From Sugiyamaella lignohabitans (lineage: Eukaryota; Ascomycota; Dipodascomycetes; Dipodascales; Trichomonascaceae): 64,000 nt of DNA. Shown here in pieces: positions 40,907 to 51,111 of the stretch (position 1 is the first letter of the stretch; each line of letters begins with the position of its first letter). The position numbers and the translations under genes were made by a program. The notes beneath the pieces were generated by a model. It saw only the letters and a list, made by a program, of their open reading frames with translations, was not told where the DNA came from and ran no database searches. The DNA lies in contig NC_031674.1 of assembly GCF_001640025.1 (NCBI RefSeq), forward strand, positions 1,426,001 to 1,490,000, in the 5' to 3' direction.

Positions 40907-42100
40907 ATGCTTTCAATTCGTCGTTCTCTTGCTTCTAAAGTAGCCAGTTCGGCTTCTGGCTCTGCTGCCATTGCTGCTGGTCGTAGAAACTACTCTTCTG
41001 GTGGTGATGATACCGTCACTATCCAACTTCCAGAGTCTTCTTATGCCACATACAATTTGGAGGCTCCTTCTCTTGAAGTGAGTCTTAAGAAGGATGAATT
41101 GCTTCAAATGTACAAGGACATGACTGTTGTTCGTCGTTTGGAAATGGCTGCTGATGCTTTATACAAGGCCAAGAAGATCCGTGGATTCTGTCACTTGTCG
41201 ACTGGTCAAGAAGCCATTGCTGTTGGTATTGAACATGCTATTACCAGAGAAGACACTGTCATCACTTCGTACAGATGTCACGGTTTCGCATACATGCGTG
41301 GAGCCTCAGTCAAGGGAGTTCTTGCTGAATTGCTTGGCCGTCGTTCCGGTGTTTCGTTCGGTAAGGGTGGTTCCATGCACATGTTTGCTCCTAACTTTTA
41401 TGGTGGTAATGGTATTGTAGGAGCTCAAGTTCCTGTTGGTTTGGGTATTGCTTTTGCCCATCAATACAGAAACGAGAAGTCGGCTACTTTTGCTTTGTAC
41501 GGAGATGGTGCTTCTAACCAAGGACAAATCTTTGAGTCTTATAACATGGCCAAGCTGTGGAATGTTCCTTGTATCTTTGCTTGTGAAAACAACAAGTATG
41601 GTATGGGTACTTCTGCTTCTCGTTCTTCCGCCTTGACCGAATATTACAAGCGTGGTCAATACATTCCTGGTCTTAAGATTAATGGTATGGATGTCATTGC
41701 CAGTTACCAAGGATCTAAGTTTGCTAAGGAATGGGCTGCTGCTGGTAAGGGACCTCTTGTTCTTGAGTATGAGACTTACCGTTATGGAGGTCACTCGATG
41801 TCTGATCCCGGTACTACTTACAGAACCCGTGAGGAGATTCAACAAATGAGATCTTCTAACGATCCTATTACCGGTCTTAAGGCCCGTTTGCTTGATCTCG
41901 GTGTTGCTACTGAGGCCGAGTTGAAGGCCGTTGACAAGGAGGCCCGTGCCTATGTCGATGCTCAAACCGCCGAGGCCGAGGCCGACGCTCCTCCTGATGC
42001 CGACCCCAAGATCCTCTTCGAAGACGTCTACGTCCGTGGTACCGAGATCCCTGTTCTCCGTGGCAGAATCCCCCAAGAGAACTTCTCCTTCACCAAATAA
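40907..42100 (+). CDS. PDA1: Pyruvate dehydrogenase E1 alpha subunit
   Basis: Thiamin-diphosphate-dependent decarboxylase subunit of the mitochondrial pyruvate dehydrogenase complex. I start at ATG 40907 (MLSIRRSLASKVASS), giving 397 aa. The first approximately 30 residues form a Ser/Ala/Arg presequence. The thiamin diphosphate fold motif is GDGASNQGQIFESYNMAKLW through ENN. The phosphorylation loop is YRYGGHSMSDPGTTYR, with the regulatory Ser in GHSMS. The N-terminal block is GFCHLSTGQEAIAVGIEHAI. Codon use is strongly biased, as for SPE3 and VTC2/3, consistent with high expression. Confidence 0.97.
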   Translation: MLSIRRSLASKVASSASGSAAIAAGRRNYSSGGDDTVTIQLPESSYATYNLEAPSLEVSLKKDELLQMYKDMTVVRRLEMAADALYKAKKIRGFCHLSTGQEAIAVGIEHAITREDTVITSYRCHGFAYMRGASVKGVLAELLGRRSGVSFGKGGSMHMFAPNFYGGNGIVGAQVPVGLGIAFAHQYRNEKSATFALYGDGASNQGQIFESYNMAKLWNVPCIFACENNKYGMGTSASRSSALTEYYKRGQYIPGLKINGMDVIASYQGSKFAKEWAAAGKGPLVLEYETYRYGGHSMSDPGTTYRTREEIQQMRSSNDPITGLKARLLDLGVATEAELKAVDKEARAYVDAQTAEAEADAPPDADPKILFEDVYVRGTEIPVLRGRIPQENFSFTK

Positions 42101-42281
42101 ACCCATCCTCCCCCTCCTCCTCTCCATCCTCTTCCCACCACACCACCACAGCCATCCAACATCCACCATCCAGACCAAACAAATATCATATGACATAGAC
42201 TTAATCCCGTCATGAATGTAGTAATATATCAAAAACGAACTACCGCCACACCCCCACCCATCACCACGGGCCGGCCGTCCT

Positions 42282-42440
42282 GCCTCCGGCGGCTGGGACT
42301 CCGCCCCAGACCCTGGTTGTGCTCGCTTCGCGAGCTCCTGAACTCTCAGGGATCTCTAAAACAATCATCCACTAGCGGGTCGTCCTGCCTCTGGCGGCTG
42401 GGGCTCCGCCCCAGACCATGGTTGTGCTCGCTTCGCGAGC
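42282..42440 (+). repeat. Two tandem S-box halves of the GC palindrome
   Basis: Left arms at 42282-42335 and 42387-42440, both ending GCTCGCTTCGCGAGC and both preceded by CGTCCT. They are spaced 105 bp apart, 3' of PDA1. Confidence 0.9.
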
Positions 42441-42784
42441 ATCCCGAGTTTTTTCGAGCTTTTCTTGAGCTCCTTGGAGTTTCAGGAACTTCTGGGAGCT
42501 CAGGGGACCCTGTAGCGAAGGACATTGTTTCATGGCCGCTCTCCCACTAAGACTGCGGAGTCGAACTCGCGTGACCCCATCCCCCCTGAAGAAAAACTTC
42601 TCTCAAAATAACTTTTTTATTATAAGTCCCCATTGACCCCTCCCCCTGACCGTGGACTCAGATTCACCCCTCCTCCTGCCCCTCCACCCCCTCCACCACC
42701 TAACGAACTCCCCACTCCCCTCCCCCTGATCACCGACACATCTTCCCCATTCCGCACCCCCCAACCGACCCACCACCCCACGCC

Positions 42785-42845
42785 CGACTCGAGCGCAGCG
42801 AGAGGAGCAACCAGGGTCTGGGGCGGAGCCCCAGCCGCCGGAGGC
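42785..42845 (-). repeat. GC palindrome R-arm half
   Basis: Right arm with R box CGACTCGAGCGCAGCGAG and junction CAACCAGGGTC. Confidence 0.9.
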
Positions 42846-42855
42846 AGCACCCCAA

Positions 42856-43060
42856 GACCCTGCATCCACACATGCAGGGTCCACCGACCGGCCCTTCGGA
42901 GGCCGAAACAGATGGCACTGATTGCTAACAAGGTTGAGAGACCGGGCACGAGCCTATGAGGACAACCATTGCCCAATCGGCCAGGGCGATATTTGGCACC
43001 AGCGGCGGCGTTGTCAAAAAGCTTAAATGGACTAGGATCGCATGCGAGCCTAGTGCCTCC
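42856..43060. other. Hairpin-rich segment, possible structured RNA
   Basis: Three inverted repeats not belonging to the GC family: GACCCTGCAT/ATGCAGGGTC (42856-42881, 10-bp arms), GGCC/GGCC around CTTCGGA (about 42890-42904), and ACTAGG/CCTAGT enclosing CGCATGCG (43031-43054). No known RNA family is recognised and transcription is unproven. Confidence 0.35.
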
Positions 43061-43164
43061 TGAAACTCTAAACACCGAAACGGCAGCGGTATCTGCGTGG
43101 AAGTAAAATCGAAACATGGCCCAAATCTTGGGTCGAATTGCGTTTCGCCTGGGGGCTGAGGGGT

Positions 43165-43305
43165 GCCTCCGGCGGCTGGGGCTCCGCCCCAGACCCTGGT
43201 TGCTCCTCTCGCTGCGCTCGAGTCGGTTCTCCCGCACGGTCCGTGCCCATCTCCTGCGAAGCAGGAGCAACCAGGGTCTGGGGCGGAGCCCCAGCCGCCG
43301 GAGGC
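43165..43305 (+). repeat. Full GC palindrome element, + orientation
   Basis: R-arm left, C-arm right, spacer CACGGTCCGTGCCCATCTCC. Both junctions are of the CCAGGGTC type. Confidence 0.93.
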
Positions 43306-43615
43306 AGGCCGCCAGCCCCTGGATTCAGGGGTGGCTCGGGTAGGGGTTGCGTCACGTTATTTTGACGTTGCCCCCACTTTTGACAGGGAGCGCGCGTCTC
43401 GAAACGACGCGGAAGATGTCGGTGCACGGAAACGGTAAATAGATTTGGGTGCTAGGCCCATCAATTGTCCTGATCGGGAGAAGTTTTATTAAGCATTGGA
43501 TTTTAGCTCTGTCGGTCAGTAGCCAGAAAAAGTTTTGTACTGAGCAGGAGTACTCCAGCCAAACAGGGCCTTTCTTTCTGTCTGATTTTGACTTTGACTT
43601 TCGTCTCAGTTTAAT

Positions 43616-43664
43616 TCTTACTTTTATACTCTTACTTTTACTTTTACTTTTACTTTTACTTTGA
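43616..43664. repeat. (ACTTTT)n microsatellite
   Basis: Hexanucleotide-like run CTTTTA/CTTTTACTTTTACTTTT in the presumed upstream region of the Ras-like gene. Confidence 0.85.
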
Positions 43665-44139
43665 CTCTCAGTTTTTACTCTTCACACCCGTTTCTCTATC
43701 ACAGGCTCGTGTCATTGACCAGACCCGTGTACATTGTTTGTTCTGATAACCGCAATCAGTCCCCGACTCAGGGTACATATGAACATACAGCGACTGATCC
43801 AGATTCGGATATAAAGATTTTGCTGGTGATACAGCTCTGATATACAGGTATACAGCTCTGATTCTACCTACGCTACAGCTCCAGACGCTCTACAGACGCT
43901 CTACAAACACTTTACTTACAGATCAGCTACAGATACAGCTACAGCTACAGCACAGCTACAGATTTCTCTGTGTTACTAACGGTACAGGAGGATCAGTCAG
44001 CCCGGTAGGAGACACGACAGGAGCACAGGAGTCACGTCAGAAGCGGGGTTGTAAAGAACCAGCGACTCGATCTGACCGAGAACCGAGATTGATAGACAGG
44101 AGCACCTCCATCCACGGCAGTACATCCCGGCAGGAGATT

Positions 44140-44860
44140 CAGCAGGAGAACCACCAGCAGGAGATCCAACAGGAGACCGACAGGAGAGCCACTGGCAGCA
44201 CCCCCGGCAGGAGAACTAGCAGCAGCACCAGCAGCAGCAGCACCATCAGCGGCAGCAAGCAGCATTGGGTAACACAAGTAACCTGACAAAAAGTCGACTT
44301 TGACATAAAGGATAATACTACAAACAAAAACTACCGCAACAGGCAGACTATTTCAGTCGGCACAACTGATCAGTAGTAGCAGTAGTAGTAGGAACAGGAA
44401 AATCAGCCAGCCAACAGGTCCGCTATCATCAGTTCCTGATAGTCAGTCGAAAGAGATAGGTTCGCGACAGCATTGATAATATAATATCAGTAGCAAGCAT
44501 CGGCAACAGATTAGCAACGGACGCTAGCAAAGAAGTTAGCGAAGAAGTTAGTTAGCAGAAGAAGCTAGCGAAAGAATACAGGAGACGAAATAGCAGAAGA
44601 AGCTACCGAAAGTAGTCAGCAGAAGAAGCTCGCTACAGAAGTTTCAGACAGAGACAGAAGTCAACTTTAGAAGTCAGCTACTGAAATCAGCTACTGAAAT
44701 CAACTCAGAAATCTGCTATATTAGTCAGATAGAGGAGTCGTGAGTCGTCCTTCAGATACCAGCTACAGAAGTCAGCTACAGAAGTTCACCACTACAAACG
44801 TTCGCTACAGAAATCAGCTATAGAATTCAGCTACAGAAGTCAGCTGAAACAGACGATAGA
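44140..44860. repeat. Degenerate AGC/AGAAG low-complexity repeats
   Basis: Includes CAGCAGCAC runs (44210-44255), TAGTAGCAGTAGTAG (about 44373-44390), GAAGTTAGCGAAGAAG-type units (44525-44640) and a roughly 13-bp unit CAGCTACNGAARTC repeated irregularly (44670-44850). The segment is strongly purine-biased on the + strand and probably lies in the leader of the gene that starts at 45180. Confidence 0.7.
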
Positions 44861-45179
44861 AACTAGCGACAGCAACAGTCAACGGTTTTAACGACCGACC
44901 ATCAGCATCAGCAGCAGCAGCAACAACAACGGCAGCAGCTTAGAGATTAGCATTTGCATCAGCATTGGCATCGCCCGCACCAGCAGCACAGGAGATAGGG
45001 GTACCAGCCGATCTTAGGGAGATATCCGATAGACCGCTCGCTGGCTGAAGATTAACAGAACGATTCCCTTTTTGGAAACCAAATTATTGCGAGACAGAGC
45101 CATCTCCGCGAACGACGAAAAAGAACACCCTGAAAAATCACGCGCCATCCACCGCAAGTCACACGATATATAACTCAAC

Positions 45180-46515
45180 ATGGCCGACCAGACCAATAGG
45201 AAGATATCCGTGGTAATTCTGGGCGACGGAGGTGAGTACAATCCTACACCAGAGGGGTCACGATCTGTGTGTTCGTTCACGAGGACTCCTCTCCGCTGTT
45301 GGCCCTTCTCAGGGGAGGGTCTGCCTCCGGCGGCTGGGGCTCCGCCCCAGACCCTGGTTGCTCCTCTCGCTTCGCTCGAGTCGTTTCGTCACGTTCGTGG
45401 CCAGATCCTGTGAAGCACCAAGCGTGGCCTCTAAACCCCTTTTTGACCTCCTGTTCAGGAGACGGAAACTGGATCCTGTCGTCGTCGTGACTCCAACAAC
45501 CGAACGAGGTCCCGATTGTCCTACTCCAAAAACCAACGGAAACTGATAACTAACTCTCCCAGGAACCGGCAAATCATGTATCACCATGAGACTGATCCGA
45601 AGCAAATGGGTCGACGAGTACGATCCCACTATTGGTAAGTGCACGACCGGTGTGCCTCCGGTGGCTGGGGCTGCACCCCAGCCCCCCTGGCTCCTCTCGC
45701 TTCGCTCGAGTCGGACATCGGGGAGACCCTGACCGACCCCTTTAACCCTCGAAGCTCGCGAAGCGAGCACAACCAGGGTCTGGGGCGGAGCCCCAGCCGC
45801 CGGAGGCAGGACAACCACCCCTGGATAACCCCCCTTCGACCCCAGAAGCTTGCGAAGCGAGCACAATCAGGGTCTGGGGCGGAGCCCCAGCCACCGGAGG
45901 TAGCACCCCCACCCCCAGGGACTAACAGGAGCAGAGGACTCGTATTCGACACAGAGAACAGTAGACGGAGTGAGCTACCGGCTGGATATTATTGATACTG
46001 CGGGCCAGGAGGAATATAGAGACATGCTGGGGTCGCTGTTCAGTGTGGACTCGGCCATAGATGCGTATTTACTGGTGTATGATATCACGTCGGAGACGTC
46101 GTTAGAGAATCTTGAGTATTTCGACGAGCTCATTGAAAAGAACCTGGACGCGGGCGGCCGGGGCCGTGATGTGGCCGCTCCAGTCAAGATCGTGGCTGGC
46201 AACAAATGCGATTTGAGCGACCACCGCACTATTTCCAGTGCCCAGGGTCTGGCATGGGCGAAAGCTCACGGCTGTGGGTTCATGGAAACAAGTGCTAAAG
46301 CCATGGTCAACATCGAAGAAACTTTCCAAATCCTCATTCGCCAGGTGGTCGAACACCGTCAGGCTGCCCTTGCCGGCTCCTCATCCTCCAACTCCCCCAC
46401 CAACGCTACCCGACAGGGTCCCTCGTCCACCTCTAAAACAGGCCTCACCGGCCGCACCACCACCCTCACCGAAAAACCCGCCAAGCAGCGATCCGGCTGC
46501 TGTGTAATCAGCTAA
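45180..46515 (+). CDS. Ras-family small GTPase, not clearly assigned
   Basis: Three exons: 45180..45231, 45563..45634 and 45935..46515, joined length 234 aa. Intron 1 has donor GTGAGT, branch CTAAC, acceptor CAG and an R-arm half. Intron 2 has donor GTAAGT, branch CTAAC, acceptor CAG and three palindrome halves. The joined protein has P-loop GDGGTGKS, effector YDPTIEDSYS, DTAGQEEYRDM, NKCD (NKxD) and ETSAKA. It ends in a Ser/Thr/Pro-rich tail and CVIS, a CaaX farnesylation box after an upstream Cys. The residues after switch II (LGSLFSVDSAIDAYLLVYD) differ from Ras1/2, Rsr1 and Rheb as I know them, so no orthologue is assigned. A plasma-membrane signalling role is likely from the lipid anchor. 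Confidence 0.88.
45323..45383 (+). repeat. GC palindrome R-arm half in Ras-like gene intron 1
   Basis: Left arm with R box, in sense orientation, between donor and branch point of the 331-bp intron. Confidence 0.9.
45654..45902. repeat. Three GC palindrome halves in Ras-like gene intron 2
   Basis: A left R arm (45654-45713) is followed by two right S arms (45752-45807 and 45846-45902). Together they make up most of the 300-bp intron. The last copy is diverged (CCACCGGAGGT). Confidence 0.9.
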
Positions 46516-46553
46516 TTTTCATGACCTTCCTTTTCTCCACGGGTGGGGGGTCT

Positions 46554-46691
46554 GCCTCCGTCGGCTGGGGCTCCGCCCCAGACCCTGGCTGCTCCTCTCG
46601 CTGCGCTCGAGTCGTTTCTCCCACGGTCCGTGTCATCTCCTGCGAAGCAGGAGCAACCAGGGTCTGGGGCGGAGCCCCAGCCGCCGGAGGC
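46554..46691 (+). repeat. Full GC palindrome element, + orientation
   Basis: R-arm left, C-arm right, about 40 bp after the stop of the Ras-like gene. The left arm has CCTCCGTCGGC instead of CCTCCGGCGGC. Confidence 0.92.
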
Positions 46692-46751
46692 ACACCCCTG
46701 CCGATCTATGCGAGATTAAAGTGGCCCTGCATTCCTGGGCTAGGGCCAGTG

Positions 46752-46895
46752 CCTCCGGCGGCTGGGGCTGCACCCTAGACCCCGTGACTCCTATTCTCCT
46801 ATTTAGCAGGAGGCGGCTGACACCGCCGGAGCAACGACTCGAGCGCAGCGAGAGGAGCCGCCAGGGTCTGGGGCGGAGCTCCAGCCGCCGGAGGC
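46752..46895 (-). repeat. Full GC palindrome element, diverged, - orientation
   Basis: Degenerate C-arm left (CTCCTATTCTCCTATTTAGCAGGAG) and good R-arm right. It lies 60 bp after the previous copy and in the opposite polarity. Confidence 0.88.
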
Positions 46896-47091
46896 AGGTC
46901 ATGCCCGCCGGCGCGGCTACCGGGAAATTGAGATGCAGCTATCAGAATTTATATAACACGCACGTGCTGCACGGTGCAGACCGTTGGACGATGACGGGCT
47001 GTTTTGGGACGGTGCAGCACACGACATTTCCTGATTGGGCCGACAACAAACTTGTTCTTTACAGGAGTATGGAACAAAGAAACGGGGGTGT

Positions 47092-47234
47092 GCCTCCGGC
47101 GGCTGGGGCTCCGCCCCAGACCCTGGTAGCTCCTCTCGCTTCGCTCGAGTCGTTTGTCGGAGGTACTCGGTAGTTAAAACTCCTGCGAAGCAGGAGCAAC
47201 CAGGGTCTGGGGCGGAGCCCCAGCCGCCGGAGCC
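47092..47234 (+). repeat. Full GC palindrome element, + orientation
   Basis: R-arm left, C-arm right, with last bases GGAGCC instead of GGAGGC. The spacer (TTTGTCGGAGGTACTCGG) is unlike the common one. Confidence 0.9.
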
Positions 47235-48039
47235 ACACCCCGTCTCCGGCAGAAGCCCCCCGGCAGCCTCCTCGAACAATGGGTGCATCGAAATCGGCCT
47301 AATTCGTTAACCTATTGCCTGTTTGGACCGCGATCGGCCAGTCTGCAATCGGCAATGCACCGGCGTCGTGGTTTGGGTGGCTCGTGGCTGGCTGGAAGGG
47401 TCCCATGTGCGCACGGCTGGCATGGAATGTGAGAAGGAGCATGTGCGCCGAAAAAAAATTACCGGCTTATGCAGCCACTGAGGCCTTTGCATGGACCGGG
47501 CTGGTGGTGCTGCTGCTGGTGATAATCTTTTGTGTGTGTGTGTCTCTCATCGGACAAGCCTGTTTTGGAGAGAGAAATATTTTACTGTACAGAGTGCGTT
47601 CTTTTTTTTCTCGTTTACAAACTTGGATACTTGTTTTCTGTCTTTGGTCAGGATCTTTTGTGTTTTATATAAAAAAGGTTTTTTGTGAGTGTTGCAGTTG
47701 GTTCATAGACTCAATTGCGACTTTCTTTTTGGCTTGGCTTCGTTTGACTGTAGCAGATTCAGTGATTGAATTGAAATTTACAGTTGACAGAGATTCTCGT
47801 TTGAAGACTACGATTGATTGAGATTGAAATTGGACAGTGAGAACTGGAGATTGAACGTTTGAATTTTGAGTTGAACCGACGTTCATCGAATATTTCTGAG
47901 TTCCAATTAGACTGATTTCGATTTGAGTTTGGATTTAAATTTGACAGAGTTGAATTTAACTGAACTTGAGTGAACTTAAGTGGATTTGAACTGGATTTGA
48001 ACTGAAGTTTGCTAAGACTAATAGGTTGTGGTTGCTACA

Positions 48040-50277
48040 ATGCTGTTCGGATTGCGTCTCGCCAATGAGGTGTACCCTCCCTGGAAACAAGAGTACATCA
48101 GTTATGAAAAATTGAAGAAGCTCCTTAAGGAGTCGGTTATTTCCGACTCTGGTGAGCAAGACTCGTCCTGGACTGAACAGGACGAGACCAAATTCGGCAC
48201 TTTCCTCGACTCGGAGCTTGAAAAGGTCTACTCTTTTGAGAGTGCCAAGTACACTGAGCTCTCTAAACGCATTGCTGATATTGAAAAGACGGTTGAACAG
48301 GCTCAGAACCTCGATGCCAAGAAAGTCGAGGCTGAACTCGAGGAGATTCTTGAATTGGCTTCTCAACTTGACAGATTCAGAAGGGTCAACTTCACTGGAT
48401 TTGCCAAGATTGTCAAGAAGCACGATCGGTTGCATCCCAAGTACAAGGTTAAACCCTTGTTGCAAGTACGTCTCAATGCTCTTCCTTTCCATTCTGAAGA
48501 TTATTCTCCTTTGCTTTACAGACTGTCTGGTTTGTACTCTGTATTGAGTGAAAACTACGGCACTGGTGCTTATCCCACCTCTGCCTCTGCTGTCATGTCT
48601 TCTTTCCACCGTGCTTCTGGTTTCAAGACCTTGAAGTTCTGGATCCATCCTGACAATGTTATGGAGGTCAAGACCAAGATTCTCCGTCATTTGCCCGTGT
48701 TGGTGTATAACAGTGGTTCTGATAACGGTGATGATGACGAGTCGACTGATCCTGTTGTTACCTCGTTATACCTTGACAACAAGAACTTTGATATCTATGA
48801 TGCTCAATTGGAAAAGAAGCGTGATTCCAACAACGACACTGTCATTCCCTCGCTTAGACTCAGATGGCATGGTCGTTTGTATGAGAACCCCAACATCACT
48901 TTGGAACAAAAGTACGATGACAAGGTTGTCCGAATCAACCTCAAGTCCAAGCATATTAACCAGTTCCTTGACGGCAATGCCTCGACTCTTATTGAGAGAC
49001 AGGTTGCTAAATTGAAGGCTCGTAACACCTCGCCTGCTCAAATCGACGCATACAAGTCTGCAGCTCACGATCTGGACGCTTATATTCAAGACCACCAGCT
49101 CGAGCCTATGCTTAGAACTGTTCATACTCGTACTGCTTTTGAGATTCCTGGTGACGATAGAGTACGTATTATTCTTGATAACGACATTTCTTTTATCAAG
49201 GAAGACTCTTTGAACCAAGACTCTCCTATTCGTGAGCCTGGTTCTTGGCACAGAGCTGATCTTGACATTCCTGGTATTGCTGATCCTCTCAAGGTTCTTC
49301 GTAAATCCGAGTATTCCAAGTTCCCCTATGCTGTTCTTGAAGTGCGTGTCAAGACTAATGGCAAGACTTCTACTGGTGCTGGTTCTGCTCCTGCCTCGGG
49401 TTCTAACAAACCATATCCTGCCTGGATCGAGGAGCTTATCAATGGCCATTTGGTTACTGAAATCCCTAACTTTTCTAAATTCGTTCAGGGTGTCGCTAAT
49501 TTATACACTGAAAACGACCATGTCGATGGTCTTCCATTCTGGTTGCCTGAATTGGAGCATGATATCCGTCAAGACCCTACCGAGGTGTATAAACGCAACA
49601 GACTTGCCAGTTCTGATTATCCCAAGACTCTTCCTTCTACCAAGCTTTTGAACGCTGTTCAAGCCACCAGTTCGAATGCTTATGAACCTGACGAGGACTC
49701 GAGCGATGGCGGTGTTTCATCTGGCGTTTCTTCTGCCAAGAGAGGATCTGTCGGATTCCCTACCTATACACACAGTGGACCCAAGTTGGATGTCGACTCG
49801 GAAGACGAGGAAGTTGTTCTTCCTCCTGGAGTCAAGGAACCCTCGACATATATCAAGAACTCTGGTGCTGTCAAGGTTGAAACAAAGGTCTGGCTTGCCA
49901 ATGAACGTACCTTCAACCGTTGGTTGCACGTCACCACCCTTCTTTCTGCACTTACTTTCACCCTTTACTCGTCCGTCGAGCGTTCTTTCTCTGTTCAACA
50001 CGCCGAACTCATTGCCTACTTCCTGTTTGCTCTGACCATCTTCTCTGGTATCTGGGGCTACGGAATCTACATGCAGCGTCTCAAGCACATCAGCGCCCGT
50101 AGCGAGAAGCACCTCGACAACGTCTACGGTCCACTCATCATCGCTTTCGGTCTGCTGGCTGCTCTCATCATCAACTTTGCTGCCGCTTTCAAGCACCACA
50201 GAGACAACGGTCTCCCCGTCCCCATCCCGGCCCCCTCTAGCCCTGCCCCTGCTCCGGCTCCTACCATCTCCCCTTAA
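48040..50277 (+). CDS. VTC2: Vacuolar transporter chaperone subunit Vtc2/Vtc3
   Basis: Accessory subunit of the VTC polyphosphate polymerase of the vacuole/ER membrane. I start at ATG 48040 (MLFGLRLANEVYPPWKQEYI), giving 745 aa; the start is nearly identical to Vtc2/3 proteins. An N-terminal SPX domain (1 to about 155) has the Lys-rich phosphate/inositol pyrophosphate surface in NFTGFAKIVKKHDRLHPKYK. The VTC tunnel domain (about 195-520) contains FWIHPDNVMEVKTKILRHLP and LRLRWHGRLYENP. It has LEQKYDD where catalytic Vtc4 has VERK, so it is the regulatory type. Three membrane spans lie near 630-725 and a Pro/Ala tail ends the protein. Vtc2 versus Vtc3 is not resolved. Codon bias suggests high expression. 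Confidence 0.9.
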   Translation: MLFGLRLANEVYPPWKQEYISYEKLKKLLKESVISDSGEQDSSWTEQDETKFGTFLDSELEKVYSFESAKYTELSKRIADIEKTVEQAQNLDAKKVEAELEEILELASQLDRFRRVNFTGFAKIVKKHDRLHPKYKVKPLLQVRLNALPFHSEDYSPLLYRLSGLYSVLSENYGTGAYPTSASAVMSSFHRASGFKTLKFWIHPDNVMEVKTKILRHLPVLVYNSGSDNGDDDESTDPVVTSLYLDNKNFDIYDAQLEKKRDSNNDTVIPSLRLRWHGRLYENPNITLEQKYDDKVVRINLKSKHINQFLDGNASTLIERQVAKLKARNTSPAQIDAYKSAAHDLDAYIQDHQLEPMLRTVHTRTAFEIPGDDRVRIILDNDISFIKEDSLNQDSPIREPGSWHRADLDIPGIADPLKVLRKSEYSKFPYAVLEVRVKTNGKTSTGAGSAPASGSNKPYPAWIEELINGHLVTEIPNFSKFVQGVANLYTENDHVDGLPFWLPELEHDIRQDPTEVYKRNRLASSDYPKTLPSTKLLNAVQATSSNAYEPDEDSSDGGVSSGVSSAKRGSVGFPTYTHSGPKLDVDSEDEEVVLPPGVKEPSTYIKNSGAVKVETKVWLANERTFNRWLHVTTLLSALTFTLYSSVERSFSVQHAELIAYFLFALTIFSGIWGYGIYMQRLKHISARSEKHLDNVYGPLIIAFGLLAALIINFAAAFKHHRDNGLPVPIPAPSSPAPAPAPTISP

Positions 50278-50352
50278 TCTATCTCCCTGTTATCTATATA
50301 TATAATCGTAATCAGTATTTTCTTTCTCAAACCCCCACGATTCAGGGGACAT

Positions 50353-50493
50353 GCCTCCGAGGGCCGGGGCTCCGCCCCAGACCCTGGTTGCTCCTCTCGC
50401 TTTGCACGAGTCATTTCTAGGGGACGGGGAGATGCCTCCGGCGGCTGGGGCTTCGCCCCAGACCCCACTGCTCCTCTCGCTTCGCTCGAGTCG
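50353..50493 (+). repeat. Two tandem R-arm halves of the GC palindrome
   Basis: Left arms at 50353-50412 (diverged: CCTCCGAGGGCCGGGGC) and 50434-50493, same orientation, spaced 81 bp apart. They start about 75 bp after the VTC2 stop. Confidence 0.88.
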
Positions 50494-50514
50494 GAGCGTC
50501 GAGAACTGGACTCC

Positions 50515-51095
50515 TTCAGGGATCACAACCCAAGTCTCTTGCAAACCAGGAACCACAAATTCGGGCACTTGTTTCCCATCTCTTCTTTCTCCTAATCACG
50601 AAAAGAACCAATATATCTTACAGATATCTCAACATTGGAAGATGCTTTGCGAAAAAGCTCTTTCTCTTCTCTATTTCTCCAATTCTGTAACTATAGAAGT
50701 GTATGGGTCTTCACTCTTGACTCTTCTAGTTCTTTCGTACTTAATCTTATATCGTGAGCACTACAAATGACATTTTTCAGTTGATGGAGACACTTCCCAA
50801 GTCCTTGACGACCTGAATCGAGTGACGAATCTGGGAACTCTGGTCTTGGAGCATCACGACAGAATTTTCCTCGAAGCAACGACCACGAATCTCTTCGTAA
50901 CAGTCTCGACTTTCCATTCTTCCTTATCACAAGATACGTGATCCGATTTGTAGATGCATTTCCTCTAACAGATGATTTGAGAAAAGGCTCATTCTCTTCC
51001 CTTTTCCTCTCTTGCATTCTCCAGTTTTCGCTTCTTTGATTTGATACCTGTTACATCTTAAAATGAAAATTCTTCAGTCAATGAAGACATTTCGT
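50515..51095. repeat. Diverged tandem duplication, unit about 300-330 bp
   Basis: Paired blocks: TTTGCGAAAAAGCTC (about 50647) with TTTGAGAAAAGGCTC (about 50975); TTCTCTTCTCTATTTCTCC with TTCTCTTCCCTTTTCCTCTC; TTCAGTTGATGGAGACACTTC-like (50777) with TTCAGTCAATGAAGACATTTC-like (51074). Identity is clearly partial. Nothing coding is recognised in either copy. Confidence 0.65.
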
Positions 51096-51111
51096 CAACG
51101 AGGGTCGAGTT

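Larger units (their letters stand above)
42101..45179. other. 3-kb gene-free region PDA1 - Ras-like gene
   Basis: From left to right: two S-box halves (42282, 42387), an R half (42785-42845), a hairpin-rich segment (42856-43110), a full GC palindrome (43165-43305), then from about 43600 a low-complexity purine/CAG-rich stretch to 45000. That stretch probably includes the promoter and a long leader of the Ras-like gene. No protein gene is supported. Confidence 0.55.
46516..48039. other. Ras-like gene - VTC2/3 intergenic region
   Basis: Three full GC palindromes (46554-47234) are followed by about 800 bp leading to VTC2/3. The last 220 bp (47820-48039) are made of TTGAA/TGGATTTGAA-type low-complexity DNA. 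A 168-codon open frame at 47315-47821 has hydrophobic stretches but no family match, and I treat it as chance. Confidence 0.55.

Noticed and set aside
41306..42232. 308-codon ORF antisense to PDA1
   Set aside because: Shadow frame of a highly codon-biased gene; there are no family features, and it spans a clear PDA1 coding region.
42485..42600. tRNA-like sequence on the minus strand (GAGTTCGACTC and CTTAGTGGGAGAGC)
   Set aside because: The T-arm-like and D-arm-like pieces are in the wrong order, the T stem does not pair over five bases, and no anticodon or acceptor stem can be formed.
47315..47821. 168-codon ORF with hydrophobic segments upstream of VTC2/3
   Set aside because: No family similarity, and it lies in low-complexity T-rich upstream DNA where long chance frames are expected.
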